NCBI GenBank assembly: GCA_949825065.1
Contig: OX463849.1
Location: 35,669,199 to 35,733,198, forward strand
DNA: 64,000 bases
Direction of reading: 5' to 3'
Source of the DNA: Odontocerum albicorne
Lineage: Eukaryota > Arthropoda > Insecta > Trichoptera > Odontoceridae
Shown here: piece after piece, positions 1 through 11,239 of the stretch
Numbering within the stretch: the stretch's first letter is position 1
Layout of the letters: the number at the start of each line of letters is the position of its first letter
Position numbers and translations under genes: made by a program
Notes under the pieces: model-generated
Told to the model about the DNA's origin: nothing
Database searches by the model: none
What the model saw: the letters and a program-made list of their open reading frames with translations, nothing else

Positions 1-730
1 TAAATATCTTGAAATAAAATATACAAATTATAATCTCAAATCCATTCTCTGGCACTACCATCGAGAGGAGGGGAAGATGCAGACTCAGCAGACACACATG
101 ACACGCATGGCAACTAATGAAATGTTCACCATCCCTACAGTTAAAACTTCTTTTGTCCAAAGGCAATATGCTTATTTGGCTGCCATTACATAAAATGGCG
201 TGCCGACTTCAATAAAGGTAAAGGTAGGAAAACCATTTAGACAGTCGATCGGAGCGTGGTTGTTATTGCGACAGGATTTTGAGTACTTGGGCTTTCAGGA
301 TGAATGACGAGTGGAAGGGATTTATGTGAGATTTGTGATTGTGTGCGGTATAGTGTGGGATGAATATTTTTGGTCTTTCTGGAGTGATGATGTGTGAGGA
401 GTTGAATTTCGCAAGATGTTTCCAATTGTAGTTGAGTGTCACTGTCAGGTTGATGAGAGCGTGCAACGGGGTTTTGTTTCTGTGTAATCAAAAATCGGAA
501 AGAAGTATCGATTTATTTTTTTCATGCTAAATATCCTCAGTGAGATACAGGCAAAAACCTAGTTTACTGGGGATACGACAAATGAAAGGCAACAAACCCA
601 GATCCATTAAAATTGTATGTCCAAATCAAATTATGTGTTGTTTTTCTCAAATTGTGTATATTTCTTGTCATGTGTAATAATAAAATAAAATAATAAATAA
701 AAAATAAATAATCGATATGAAATATATATA
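1..730. other. AT-rich spacer, nothing recognised
   Basis: Both strands hold only short open frames of low-complexity composition. I see no family motif, splice-flanked exon or repeat shared with the rest of the window. Confidence 0.5.
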
Positions 731-734
731 ACCT

Positions 735-890
735 AATTACAATGAATGTTATAATATTACACTTCCGTTGTATATAGTACAATCTGGTGGGTTTATTGTC
801 ATGTGGCATCTCTACCAGTTAATCAGAAAGGCGTTATGGAGACCTTTTGTGAAAACCAGAGAAGAATCCTTTTTAAAAAATAATAAAAAG
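735..890 (-). mobile_element. SINE-A copy, tRNA head missing
   Basis: Read on the minus strand this is the SINE-A body and tail. It has the ccaga..aggcg segment, the 'tggtgggtttattg' tail block and the 'attacactt' terminus. The tRNA-like head seen in full copies (for example 38966-39170) is absent, so the copy is 5'-truncated or interrupted near 885. Confidence 0.75.
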
Positions 891-899
891 AACCTTAGT

Positions 900-945
900 C
901 ATTGGTTCCAATAATCAAGTCTCCGGGTTAAGAACCACTGTAGTA
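900..945. repeat. hAT-like terminal inverted repeat fragment
   Basis: The segment ends in 'gggttaagaaccactg', which resembles the 3' end of ZBED/hAT-type elements (consensus of the kind GGTTGAGAACCACTG). A matching 5' end was not found within a few hundred bases, so only a solitary end can be supported. A similar end lies at 5995-6032. Confidence 0.4.
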
Positions 946-1159
946 TATATGTAGCTCGAGTTTTGCCATCGTACGTAATTGAAATACTACTACAAGTAGA
1001 CAAGTAATAATGTAACGGAGGTCATAAAAAATATGCCATAGTTTATTTTTATTTCATAAAAATGGGTAAACAAATAAAGAAGATAATCATGTGCATATCC
1101 GAGATAAATTAGGATTAAAGTGATTAAAACCAATTTTTTTCTGTAAAGTTTACATATTT

Positions 1160-1372
1160 TATTGTGTTGTATTGCACTTTTGTTGTATACAGTACAACCA
1201 GGTAGGCTTATTACTATGTGGCAATGTTTCAATCAACTAGAAAGATGTTAAAGAGAACTCAAGTGAAAACTAGACTGGAATATTTAAAAAAAAAAGTTAC
1301 GATGAGAATCGAACCCGGAATCTAAGGGTAGAAAGACCGACGTCTTACCAAATATACCATGGAGGTTGCCGA
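1160..1372 (-). mobile_element. SINE-A, near full length
   Basis: On the minus strand it starts with a tRNA-like head: a degenerate A box near 1345-1370 and a B box matching GGGTTCGATTC near 1305-1320. It then runs into the shared SINE-A body and the tail that ends in 'gcaatacaacacaa'. The tRNA-derived head implies an internal RNA polymerase III promoter by ancestry; the A box looks decayed. Confidence 0.8.
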
Positions 1373-2790
1373 TTTTGATAACTTCAGTTTTAATACCAAA
1401 AAACATATACATGCCTTGTATAGCGAAGATTTATCATACGAATATAATCATTTTACTTAAGTTTAAAACGGCCGCTTATCAATATTATAAAATAAATTTG
1501 GTGGAAGAACATCTTATATAAAACCTGGATAAAATTAATGAACTGTAAACTTTATTAGTGTGAGTAATGCTAATACTGTAATGGGGTAGGTTGATAATTT
1601 CAATGAGGCTGATTATGAATATCCTTGAGGTATTATATTTATACTTGGCGATCAAAATCCATTACCAATTATCAGAATAAGTAATAAAAATAAGAGTATC
1701 ATAACTCAATTCAATGGTAACGTAGTTTAATATCAGGGAAACTAATGTATATCAAAAATTAATTTAATTCTGACGCAGTTAAATAAAACGAACAAGAATG
1801 TCAGCTTTTTTTTTAGAATTTTAATATTCCATCGATATAATTGCATATAGTAGAACCATCAAAGATTAAAAACAATGATTAAAGTACATCTTACTTGAGT
1901 TTTTTAAACTATCTAAATAAATACAGGTTTTTATCTCTTTTGATATATTAATTGTTTATTTATTAAAATACAGAAAAAAAAACTAAAACATTTGTATAAA
2001 AGTTGAAAAAAAACCTTTATATATTTTATCAATTTGATTTTTTAAACTTTTTTTATACAACTCTTACACCCCCTTCTCATTTTGCAAGGAAAAAGTAAAT
2101 TTTATTTAAAAAAAATCTTTTAAATAGTCTTTAAGAAAACATGGACTTTACTGAAGGACTTTACACGAAAAAATATCCCTAAAATTGCATTCCAGAGTAT
2201 TTTTCATGAAAATTATAACAAAACGATATGCTAGTGTAAAAAATACGTATTAAAAAGAAATTGTTATAAATATAAACTGATATGGAATTTATTAAAAAAT
2301 AATATGATATGGACTTTAGTAAAAATAAAACACTGAATCCGTATTTTAGCTGTTTTGGGATTATAAAGGAAACATCCAGCCATTTTCATGGACTTCAATG
2401 GAACATTTTTTAAGACCGATTTTTACCATGATAAAATAAAATTGTCTTGATATTTTTATACAACAAGATTAATGTAGTTTATTCGATATTTGAAATAAAT
2501 AAAAAAATACTTTTTTATGTCAGTTTTTTTAGATATGCTCATGTTAATGAAGAAAAATATTTTTCTAGAGATTAGACCTTGTTTGATTGATTAAATTTGT
2601 CAAAATCATAAAACAACACGGTTATCCAATTATACATATTAATTTCACTGGTGTCAAAACTTCACGAAAAAGAAATTATAAAAACGATAAAAAAGGGTTA
2701 TGGGTCGTTATTTATAATTATGGTTGTTTTTAATATAACTGATGTAATATTTAAAACCTAACGTAGTTTGATTGATCAACGTCATAGAAA
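1373..2790. other. AT-rich spacer, nothing recognised
   Basis: Long homopolymer A/T runs and no open frame of note. I could not match any segment to the repeat families found elsewhere in the window. Confidence 0.5.
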
Positions 2791-3284
2791 CAGCTTAAAA
2801 GTCAAGGTGATTCAAGACTTTGATTACGAATTCAACAGATGTCAGTTCTTCTAAGAGTTGTGAAGTAAGTCTATAAATAAGGGCTCAAATTTCTTAATTT
2901 AGATTGATGCAAATGTGATCTGTGAGATAATAAGGTATTCTTAACACCACAAGCAATTACGAAATACTCGTATGTTAAAGTGTACCAACTTTACCATCTT
3001 TTATTTAAGTTCTTGCCTTGAACCAAATAGTTACGTCTAGGGCGAGTGCTTCAAAATATTACGAAAGAAAACTTACCGATGGAATATCAGAGCATAAAAT
3101 AACACGAATTTCTTAGATAAATCGTTGGTAGTAAATCAAGTGAAGAATTTGAAAATGAATATTCATGTTCTCTCTAACTACTACGTAAGAGATACGGCAT
3201 GATGACATGTATGTATATATGTGTATTTATAATCAAATATTGGAATAAGGAGATATAAAAATTAAAGTCGAAATCTTTGATAAG

Positions 3285-3912
3285 TAAGCAACGAAAAATG
3301 TGTCATAACATCTATAAAAAATACGAAACTACTTTCTGGATTATCCAATATTGAAAACGAAAAATTGGAAGCGTTATTGAAAGAAAACACACAATAAATG
3401 TTATGAGAAATGGCAGAAGAATTTGGTAGTTGATGCTTCAACAATTTCTGTACATTTAAAGTAAATTAGAATGGTGAAAAAGTTGAACTTAATGATGATA
3501 AAAAAATGTCTCTTCGTTGCTGTTTCAAAACTGTAATGCTTAATTTCTCAATTATATTGATATCAATTAAAAAATATTACGTCTTAGATTACGAAACATT
3601 ACCTCAACCGCCTTACTCACCCGACCGATCGCTAACCGATTTTCACGTTTTCAAGCACTTCGATAACTATTTGGAAAAAGTCAATGCCAGAGAAGCAGCA
3701 GAAAATGCCTTGAAAGAATTCTTAGATTCTCATCAGTATAAATTTTATTCTACATGCGTATACATGTTTGTAATTCGTTGGATCAAATGCTTAGAATCAA
3801 AGGGCTCGTACTTTAATTAATGAAGCTCTTAATTTAATTAATAAAGTTTATTTAAACTTCCGTAATATTTGAATTAGAAGATAAAATCGGCCATTACTTT
3901 TGGAACAATCTA
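3285..3912 (+). mobile_element. Tc1/mariner-family remnant, internally deleted
   Basis: Two parts of a mariner transposase are visible. Around 3290-3500 the broken frames read like the N-terminal helix-turn-helix (EMAEEFG, then VVDASTISVHLK after a frameshift, then RMVKKLNL). At 3585-3820 there is an intact C-terminal frame with PPYSPDRSLTDFHVFKHF, which contains the third catalytic aspartate of the DD34D triad, and it ends with RWIKCLESKGSYFN and a stop. The central domain with the first two aspartates is missing, so this copy cannot be active. Downstream, 3888-3912 reads on the minus strand as 'ttgttccaaaagtaatggcc', a mariner-type terminal inverted repeat. The 5' terminal repeat was not found, so the left boundary is approximate. 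Confidence 0.88.
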
Positions 3913-4690
3913 ATATCATGACTTTAGTTACAAAAGTTGATAATACGCTCCCCTACAAAATAATTATTAACGGAATGTTTTTCCTCAGCTAAGTTCAAGG
4001 AACAAATATAACAAGTTTATTTCATAAATATGATAAAAAACAATTCATTTACAAATATGTTTCAGTCTATGAACCGTGAAAAGTTCTATGAGGTGTGTAT
4101 ATTATTTGTAATTTTTCAATCACACAAAAAATAACACGAATTTTAATCCGACCATAAAATAACGCATTTCATAGTTGTCTGGTGGGGCAATGTGACTGTT
4201 TTGAAATTTGGTCTATTTTATTTAAATTTCAATGAATACTGGTTAATTTCAACCATGAAGGTTGATCTTTAAAATTAACTGAAACCCTTTTTTGCTCTTT
4301 TAACGTGTAACGAAAGCGTGAAGGTTGGTTGGGAGATATTGCAGATTAGCAAAAATAATTGTCATGCATAATCAAACTTTATCAAACCACCAGATGCTTT
4401 TAAGACAGTAAAAAAATGTTGAGTTTGTTTTTTATAAATACAGAAAAAAATATTGAATAATATTAATAATAACAAATATTATTTTTCAGTCTGTTTGCAG
4501 AAAGGTATAATGCAACACAAGTCATAATTAAAAAAAATATAAAATATAACAAAGATAGTATGGCAAAAATATATATGGGATATTATACCCGAAAAACCAA
4601 ATCAAATCATACTTGAAAAAAGTAATTCAAAAGTGAACAGATGTTAATTATCAATTTATCAAAGGTTTCAGTTTTAACTATGTGATCTCT
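3913..4690. other. AT-rich spacer, nothing recognised
   Basis: No family motif, repeat match or credible coding frame was seen on either strand. Confidence 0.5.
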
Positions 4691-4696
4691 ATATTA

Positions 4697-5000
4697 AAGT
4701 ATTTAACAATAAATTACTTTGTTAATCCACTAATTACATTAATTCCCGCTCAACGTGTTTCTATCTCATATCCAGAGACTCTCTTAAGGTGGAATGACAT
4801 TTTTCCATTGAGTCAATAGTCTGTACACACTACCGATGTAGCTTGCCACCAGTCTGACATAAGCACTGCTCTAGTAACAAAACTGAGTAATTCAGTTTGA
4901 AGAAAACCTCGGAACAGGAGTTCGAAACACGTGTAGCAGGGGTTAATGTAATAAGTAGAATAACAAAATAATTTCTTGATAAATATTCATTAGTTATAAA
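4697..5000. mobile_element. foldback-type element, inverted arms
   Basis: The right half (4812-5000, plus) carries 'gaaacacgtgta', 'ggggttaatgtaat' and 'ataacaaaataatt' in order. The left half (4697-4800) carries the same blocks in reverse complement. The arms are about 90-100 bp each around a centre near 4820-4850. Two further copies of the right arm lie at 5528-5700 and 7195-7385. No transposase is visible. Confidence 0.6.
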
Positions 5001-5527
5001 TTTTGTTTTGAATTCATTTTTCGTTATTCACGGGACAAATGTATTATTGCTTTAAAATTAAAACACTTGTATGTGAAAACCAGATTTGAACACTTTTCTG
5101 ATACGATGATAAAATATGGTCTTGAAATGAAAAGGTTGTATTAAAATTAATTATGAAATTTAAAGTTAACGGTGAGATTAACAACGCGAGAATTATTGAC
5201 TAAAATGTTGTTAGCCTTCCAGAGCTGTTACACCTTGAAAATCTGGATATAATCGTAAAATTTTATGGTTTTGAAAATGAACAAAATTATTATTGAAGAT
5301 CAAATGACACATGTTAACCGGAATGTCCATTAAAAATATTTGAATATTTATAAATGTGTATATTAATGATTCAAATCCAAAAAAAATCAAATACAAGTAA
5401 CAAGTGGCAGTGTTGATAAATAATAGTTGAACCTAACATTAGATATAATATTTAATAATAGATTACTTATGCAAAAATATAACTAAATAATGCAAAAAAT
5501 ATCGCTTATTAAAATGTTTCCACTTAG

Positions 5528-5700
5528 TCAAATAAACCACTAACATTTCCTATGAGATATGCCACCAGTTAGACCTAAACATTGCTCTCGTAACACTTTG
5601 AAGAGAGGCTAGATAAATAAGGTAGAATCATGTGTTGTGGTAATTAAAGGATAACAAAGTAATTTAATATTAAGTATTCTCATACGGAATACCACAAAGT
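5528..5700 (+). repeat. copy 2 of the 4.7-kb foldback repeat arm
   Basis: Shares ordered blocks with 4812-5000: the ccaccagt..gacct segment, 'attgctctcgtaaca', then 'ataacaaagtaattt' and 'attctcatac'. It is more degenerate than the copy at 7195-7385. Confidence 0.6.
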
Positions 5701-5994
5701 TAATGCCGTAACATTTGGTAAATATTTAATAGTTTGTGTAAAATTTTCAATGAAACGCGAAAAAGACTTGTTAGTTATCGTATCCAAATATGAAAAAGTA
5801 TTTCTCTCTTTACGACTTCTCAGATTTTCGTTTCTTTCCATTTTATAATGTTGACCATTCAACGTTAAAGATTCTATACATCAAGTATAAAAAAAGATCT
5901 GTATAAAAAATGTAAAAAAGGTTTATCTCACAATAGTATTTATTAACATACACGCTAACGTGATAATAGGATGGCCGGGAGACAATTTTGTATC

Positions 5995-6032
5995 CGGCTC
6001 CATTAATCGAATCTTTGGGTTAAAAACCATTA
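5995..6032. repeat. solitary hAT-like end
   Basis: 'tttgggttaaaaaccattac' resembles the decayed hAT terminal repeat seen at 900-945. No partner end was found, so this is tentative. Confidence 0.3.
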
Positions 6033-6603
6033 CAGTAGGCAAGTAACTTTGGTATGTGTGAGAAAAACAACTGTTTTATAATAGAACTGGAGCTTTTTAC
6101 AGCTCTTGTTTCTTCGTCTTATTATTTATGCTCTTTACAGAGTAGTCGATCATTGGACTTGATCGTGTGAGAAAATTTCCTGCAATTGGTGTGAGCTGTT
6201 GGCTGCATTTTATTTTATTAGCAGGTCTGTTCTGAGATCCTTCTATTTTCCCTTGGATCAATTTCTTTTCCATTGTATCTTCCCGTCAGATAAAATAATC
6301 GAAGTACCTAATGATTCACAGTTGCATAATTGAAGCTTATCAATTTGAAGTTCTTTCAGAATTTATTAATTTTCTTATCTTTTTAACAGAACGTAATTCG
6401 CCAACATCACACCTCCAATGCATCTATCTTCTTGCGTTCAATTTTTTTAACATCATATAGAAAAATTGGGAAATTTCATGTTCTTATAAGTTTTAATTTT
6501 GCATGCCAAGTAATGTTTCTGCTTTTCCATATGTTCCTCACTTTATCCATAGAAGACTGTGTGATTTAAAACAATTGAGTAATTGTTTATGAAATTATAA
6601 CAT

Positions 6604-6852
6604 TTATTGTTTACCAAATTCAATACCCAATTTTAAGAAAAAATTGTCAATGTAAGATTTGTATGTGAAGTTGATAAAATAATGTAATATTAATTGATTA
6701 TGCCACGTCGCAGATAGAAAGTGAGGTCTGCAAACAGCTGAGCTGGTCTCTTGGAAGCTGCAGACAGCGGGTGTTGCTGCTGAATGATTGTTACAGTTAC
6801 ATAACCCGCTTTTGCATACGTGTACCGGGTGGCATAATTCAAATTGACACAT
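6604..6852 (-). CDS. small cysteine-rich open frame, unrecognised
   Basis: An 82-codon minus-strand frame whose first 41 residues hold eight cysteines, including CHPVHVCKSGLCNC. The second half is ordinary AT-rich translation (for example YFINFTYKSY), so if this is coding only the first 40-50 residues are likely real and a splice donor would be needed. The DNA under the cysteine-rich part (6700-6840) is clearly richer in G and C than its surroundings. No signal peptide or recognised family. It may equally be a chance frame. Confidence 0.15.
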   Translation of the reverse strand: MCQFELCHPVHVCKSGLCNCNNHSAATPAVCSFQETSSAVCRPHFLSATWHNQLILHYFINFTYKSYIDNFFLKLGIEFGKQ

Positions 6853-7194
6853 TAAATAAAATATGATTATTAAGAATATTCTAATTTTGAATATTGTTTA
6901 AAGCTCTAGAGATTGTAAAAAATACAGCTCTTACTTTTATCTCTTTTGAATTAATAAATTATATATTTACTAACCGGACATTATATAGTCAAAAGTAATA
7001 TTATGAGACATGATATTGCTAACCAGATGGTATATTCAGGATCCAACAAACTAACCAATTGCACGTTTCGTTTTGTATATCCTTATATCAATATTTTTGT
7101 TTTTATATTTCTAAGCCATTAGCGAAAAGGAAACAGTAATAAAAAAACAAAGTACGCAAACATCTTCACCTCTCATTAAAAATAGTCTTTTGGG

Positions 7195-7385
7195 TCAATA
7201 GACTACACGCATTTTCAATGAAACATGCACTAGTTGGACCTAAGTATTGCTCTCGTAACAAACAGGGATAATTTCGATAGATCTTTGAGATAAGAGGGAC
7301 AAACATGTTTCGCGGGGGTTAATGTAACTAATTAAATAACGAAATGATTTATTATTAAATATTCTCATATAGAGTTTCATAAAAC
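7195..7385 (+). repeat. copy 3 of the 4.7-kb foldback repeat arm
   Basis: Contains 'attgctctcgtaacaaa', 'gcgggggttaatgtaact', 'ataacgaaatgatttatt' and 'atattctcata' in the same order and spacing as 4812-5000. It looks the least decayed of the three copies. Confidence 0.65.
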
Positions 7386-7389
7386 TAAA

Positions 7390-8415
7390 GCAAAGATCTT
7401 CGATGAATTCATTCAGTTTATTCAGTGACACTGTTTAAAATTTCTTATGCTTTGATATTTCTTCCAACATTCTTGTTTCACGTTGAAAAACGTAATCGGC
7501 ATTCAAATCCTTTTTGAATCTCCTCTAAGAGGTTCTATAGAGAAGTCACGGCTCGACACTATCATATACTCTTTCAAATCAAGGAGATTACTACCGTTTT
7601 ACAGAGAGAATGCTTGTAATATACAAGTCTTGAAAACATTAAGCAAAAATACTAATAAATCTATTGCCTATTTTAATTGCTGACAAATTCGCCAGTTATT
7701 TTCTTAAACGAGTCGTTAAAGAACTCATTAGTACTTCTTGACAAAAGTAACACTTAGGTATTGGATTGTGAGACAAAATGTGACACCACGAGTTGCAGGA
7801 TGGAGACCTTTAGCTGTCAAACCCATAAATCTCCGTGTTGAAATCTTGAGTTGCGTTAAAACCATAAATCTAACTATTTCACAATAAAATGTTAAACCGA
7901 TTTATTAAAAGGGCACTTCAATTTTATTGTTTCACATTAAAAGGTTATAAAAAAACAAAATAAAAATTTGTAACTTGTAAATAAAATTTAATTGACCTTA
8001 TTAAATTAAATGTTATAAGTACCCATATTTCCGATTTAATTCTAAATATAAGATATAATTAAAAGGGACTTTTTATTTCCAGTGTTCAATTTTTAAGCTG
8101 TTTTAGGACTTAGGGTTTACTGTCATAAATACTTTTTATTCTAAATATAATGTGAAATCAGAACACGAGTATGAAAGCACATAATATGTATATATCTTAA
8201 TTTCCGTATAATTTGATTGAAGATAATTAAAATATTGAAAAAATCTTAGTGAAGGCTTACTTTTTTTGTCACATTTTAAACCCACACAATAACTATACAA
8301 TAAACGATTCGGTGGGTGTAATAAGAAATAGTAATTTCATCTAGCCAACCAAATTAATTGTTTTAAATATTTTATAGTATACATATTTAAAATTATCTCT
8401 ACGTACATAATAACT
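7390..8415. other. AT-rich spacer, nothing recognised
   Basis: Only short open frames lacking family signatures, and no repeat shared with other parts of the window. Confidence 0.5.
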
Positions 8416-8419
8416 AATC

Positions 8420-9212
8420 GATCTTGGAGTGGACTGGGAAGCATGGCTTACTCATAAATCCTAAGAAGTCTCAAGCGATCCTCATTGGCAGCCCTCAGCT
8501 TCTCGGTAAATTCAACACTGACCTACTTCCTCCAATATTATTTGATGGCTCTATCATACCATTACATAAAACTGTTAAAAACCTAGGAGTGCTAATAGAT
8601 AACACTCTCTCATGGCGAGATCAAATAAATGAGGTAAGCCGAAGGATCTTATTCAGCCTTCATTCCCTTAAAGTGTTGCAAAAAATTCCTACCAACTAAA
8701 ACCAAAATTTTACTCGTACAATCTCTGCTCTTTCCGATTCTCGACTATGCGAACGTATGTTACAGAGGAACAGCTGGACAAATTACAGAGTCTTCAAAAT
8801 GTGTGTCTAAGATTCATTTTCAACCTACGAAAGGACGATCATATGAAGTTATATACCAGAAGGCATTGAACTGATTGAATGTTAGAAATAGACGCCAAAT
8901 TCACATACTCGTACTGTCTCTTTTCTATAATATCCTTAACTGTCCCGCCGCACTCTTATCTCGCCGAAAATTTTCAGCGTCTTTCCAATCATGGATTAGC
9001 GCTACGCTCAAACAGATATTGTTTATTGGCCTTTCCAGTTCACCGCTTCTCTTTCTTTACGTCGTCCTTTACTGTCCATGCAGTGAGATTCTGGAATCGG
9101 TTACAAACCAATATAAGACTCGCTCCGTCCTTGGCATGCTTTAAGAAGCGACTCATGGCAATAAGCCCGCCAGATTATATTGCAATAAAAGTGTTAAATA
9201 AATAAATAAACA
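8420..9212 (+). mobile_element. LINE-J: Jockey/CR1-like LINE 3' end, frameshifted
   Basis: The first 90 codons read as the end of a reverse-transcriptase domain: HGLLINPKKSQAILIGS, then VKNLGVLIDNTLSWRDQI. After a frameshift near 8695 come LVQSLLFPILDYANVCY and, in a third frame (8960-9180), the C-terminal region ending VHAVRFWNRLQTNIRLA and PSLACFKKRL. That order is typical of Jockey/CR1-superfamily pol proteins. The 3' end is the tail 'ggcaataagcccgccag' followed by AATA-type repeats at 9190-9212. The catalytic YADD box lies upstream of the preserved part, so this is a 5'-truncated dead copy. Compared with the copies at 38326 and 62785 it lacks about 270 bp of 3' UTR between the last codons and the tail. 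Confidence 0.92.
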
Positions 9213-10140
9213 AAGGAAAAGATAGAAAAAATACAATATAATAGAGTTTAAAATTTAAAAAAATACTGGCACATGCCCTAATATATACATAAGACCGTCA
9301 GGTTGTATTGTACAAAATATATGTGTGTTACAATAATACTTAAACAATTATGAAAAAACAAAGTGAAATTTAACTGTCACTAGATTTTTCGATTTTGTAA
9401 GATATTATACATTGAGCGTACATCTTTTATCCTCAACATACCGTTTTTAGCGTGTCTCCCAATCTCTCCCATACCCTATTATTTTTGCATCTATGTTAGA
9501 CCATCATGATTGAAACTTGCTAATAGAATCTATTACTAGTTTTATGAGTTAAATGGAAAATCATTGTTTATTTTCTAATTTACAGTCATGAAAAATACCC
9601 TAAATAACAAGGAAAGTTTTGGTTTCAGATTATGTTTCAGCAAATATAACTGTAGAAAATACTCCTGGCTCCAAATCTGGTCTTATAGAAAGAATTTGAA
9701 AACAAAAAAGCTACTGGAAATATGAACCTTATCTTGTCATCCCTATCTCACAAATACAACCAGGGTAAATTGATTAGCATGTATGGTGACCGAGCTTCCA
9801 AAATGGTACATGAGTCAAAAATTAACACTATTCTTAGGTAGATTCAGACAGAGCTATATCTATATAATACTGGGCGAAAGGGAAGGTTGAGAGAAAAGGA
9901 GTCAAGATTTTCCAAGACGTAGATGCATTGTTTTAGAGGCTAAAATTCTGCAAGAATTGTGTGATTATTAGAAGTAATTGAATACTTTATGAATTTGAAT
10001 ACAAAGAACATTTTTTTCCTCCAACAAATCCATTTATCAAATTAATATCGATTTAACCCACCCTATACTTCTCTTAGTGATAAACAAGTTTATATCGCAA
10101 GTGCTTAATAAAAGTAAATAAAAATATTAACGCAGTCTCG
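9213..10140. other. AT-rich spacer, nothing recognised
   Basis: No credible coding frame or repeat match was seen. Confidence 0.45.
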
Positions 10141-10440
10141 CACAGTGCAACTCTCAGTAGAATTGTTTAAGGAAAATACGCCGTTATCTAGAGTGTACTT
10201 AGTAACATTTATCGATGAATAAATGTTGCAAAACGAATGCTTTTGCACAAGTCGATGAATCGGAAACCCGATCTAGATCTCAAGGAGGTGGCTACCCACT
10301 CAAACTTGTATCGGTTCGGTTGTTATGCGTTATTACTTATTATCGATTGACTGACACCACTTTCGACGGTATCACACTTCATTTGCAGATCGACGTTGAC
10401 GGGTTGCAGAGATTCTTCAACTGTTTACTTATTTTTTAAC
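10141..10440 (+). other. GC-richer patch with a weak open frame
   Basis: A 74-codon frame at 10215-10439 spans a stretch richer in CpG than the surrounding DNA. The translation (ATG..CKTNAFAQVDESETRSRS) shows no recognised domain. An acceptor-like 'cttcatttgcag' ends at 10391. This could be an exon fragment, an old repeat or regulatory DNA, and I cannot choose. Confidence 0.2.
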
Positions 10441-10479
10441 GATTTTTTTATTGAATAGAATATATATATTAGTAAAATG

Positions 10480-11030
10480 AGAATTTTCGATGATAGAAGC
10501 CGGCCGACAGACACGACAAATATGTTGAATGACAAATATAACGGGTTTGAAATGGAACAAAATATCAAGGAATATTTAAATAAAACGAGGAAATCAATAT
10601 TTTATGTGATAAATTATTTTGTAAAAACCTCTTCATTTAATCGCATTATTTTCATTTTCCATAATGTTTATTAAAATGTTTTATTAATTCAGCAATTGCT
10701 CATACAATTTAAGTTTTACAAATTAATATATTAGTTTTCTTCTTAATCATTGTTGAACTAATTGTCAAAGAGGTTCTATCAACTTTCAGTATCAAACATT
10801 AAAAATCAAGTTCAATAAATTAATTTTGAGAAGAAAATTATTGAAAGTTTGGAGGTGGTATCTAATATTGACTTAAATCTATTAAGAATGTCGCCATATA
10901 TTAATTGAAATCAACATGTTAATAAAAGAAATCCTTAAGTAATAATAATCTATATTTAATCTTTATTTTTTTTAATAATACAGAAAACTATTTCTTTTGT
11001 AAGACAATTGACATCTTGGTCGATTAATCA
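10480..11030. other. AT-rich spacer, nothing recognised
   Basis: One 65-codon frame near 10477 is of low-complexity composition. Nothing else was identified. Confidence 0.4.
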
Positions 11031-11035
11031 CCCAA

Positions 11036-11232
11036 CAACCTATTGCTTCGACCATTATTGCGTCCGGTGACGATAATTTGTTGAAATTATGCAAGTGACC
11101 AAAGTGGCTGAGTCTTGGCTGCAGGCGAGGTCTGTTGCCTCATCATGTTGAGGTGCCGCTACCGCTGCAGACTTGAAAGAGCGACCGCGTCTTGCTGGTC
11201 AAAAGTTTTGTTCGATTCGAGGTAACTTCTGA
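11036..11232. other. GC-richer island, function unknown
   Basis: About 200 bp with many CpG, GCTGCAG and CCGC words inside very AT-rich DNA. It ends at 'attcgaggtaact', a fair splice-donor match (GAG|gtaact at about 11221). No long open frame. It could be an untranslated first exon or promoter-proximal DNA. No TATA or initiator was convincing. Confidence 0.25.
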
Positions 11233-11239
11233 AAGACTT

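Noticed and set aside
237..1232. Several 60-85-codon minus-strand frames
   Set aside because: Overlapping frames, low-complexity composition and overlap with SINE-A copies; no domain or splice support.
3190..3290. 5' terminal inverted repeat of the mariner copy
   Set aside because: I searched upstream for a sequence matching the 3' end (ttgttccaaaagtaatggcc) and found no convincing match, so the left boundary is left open.
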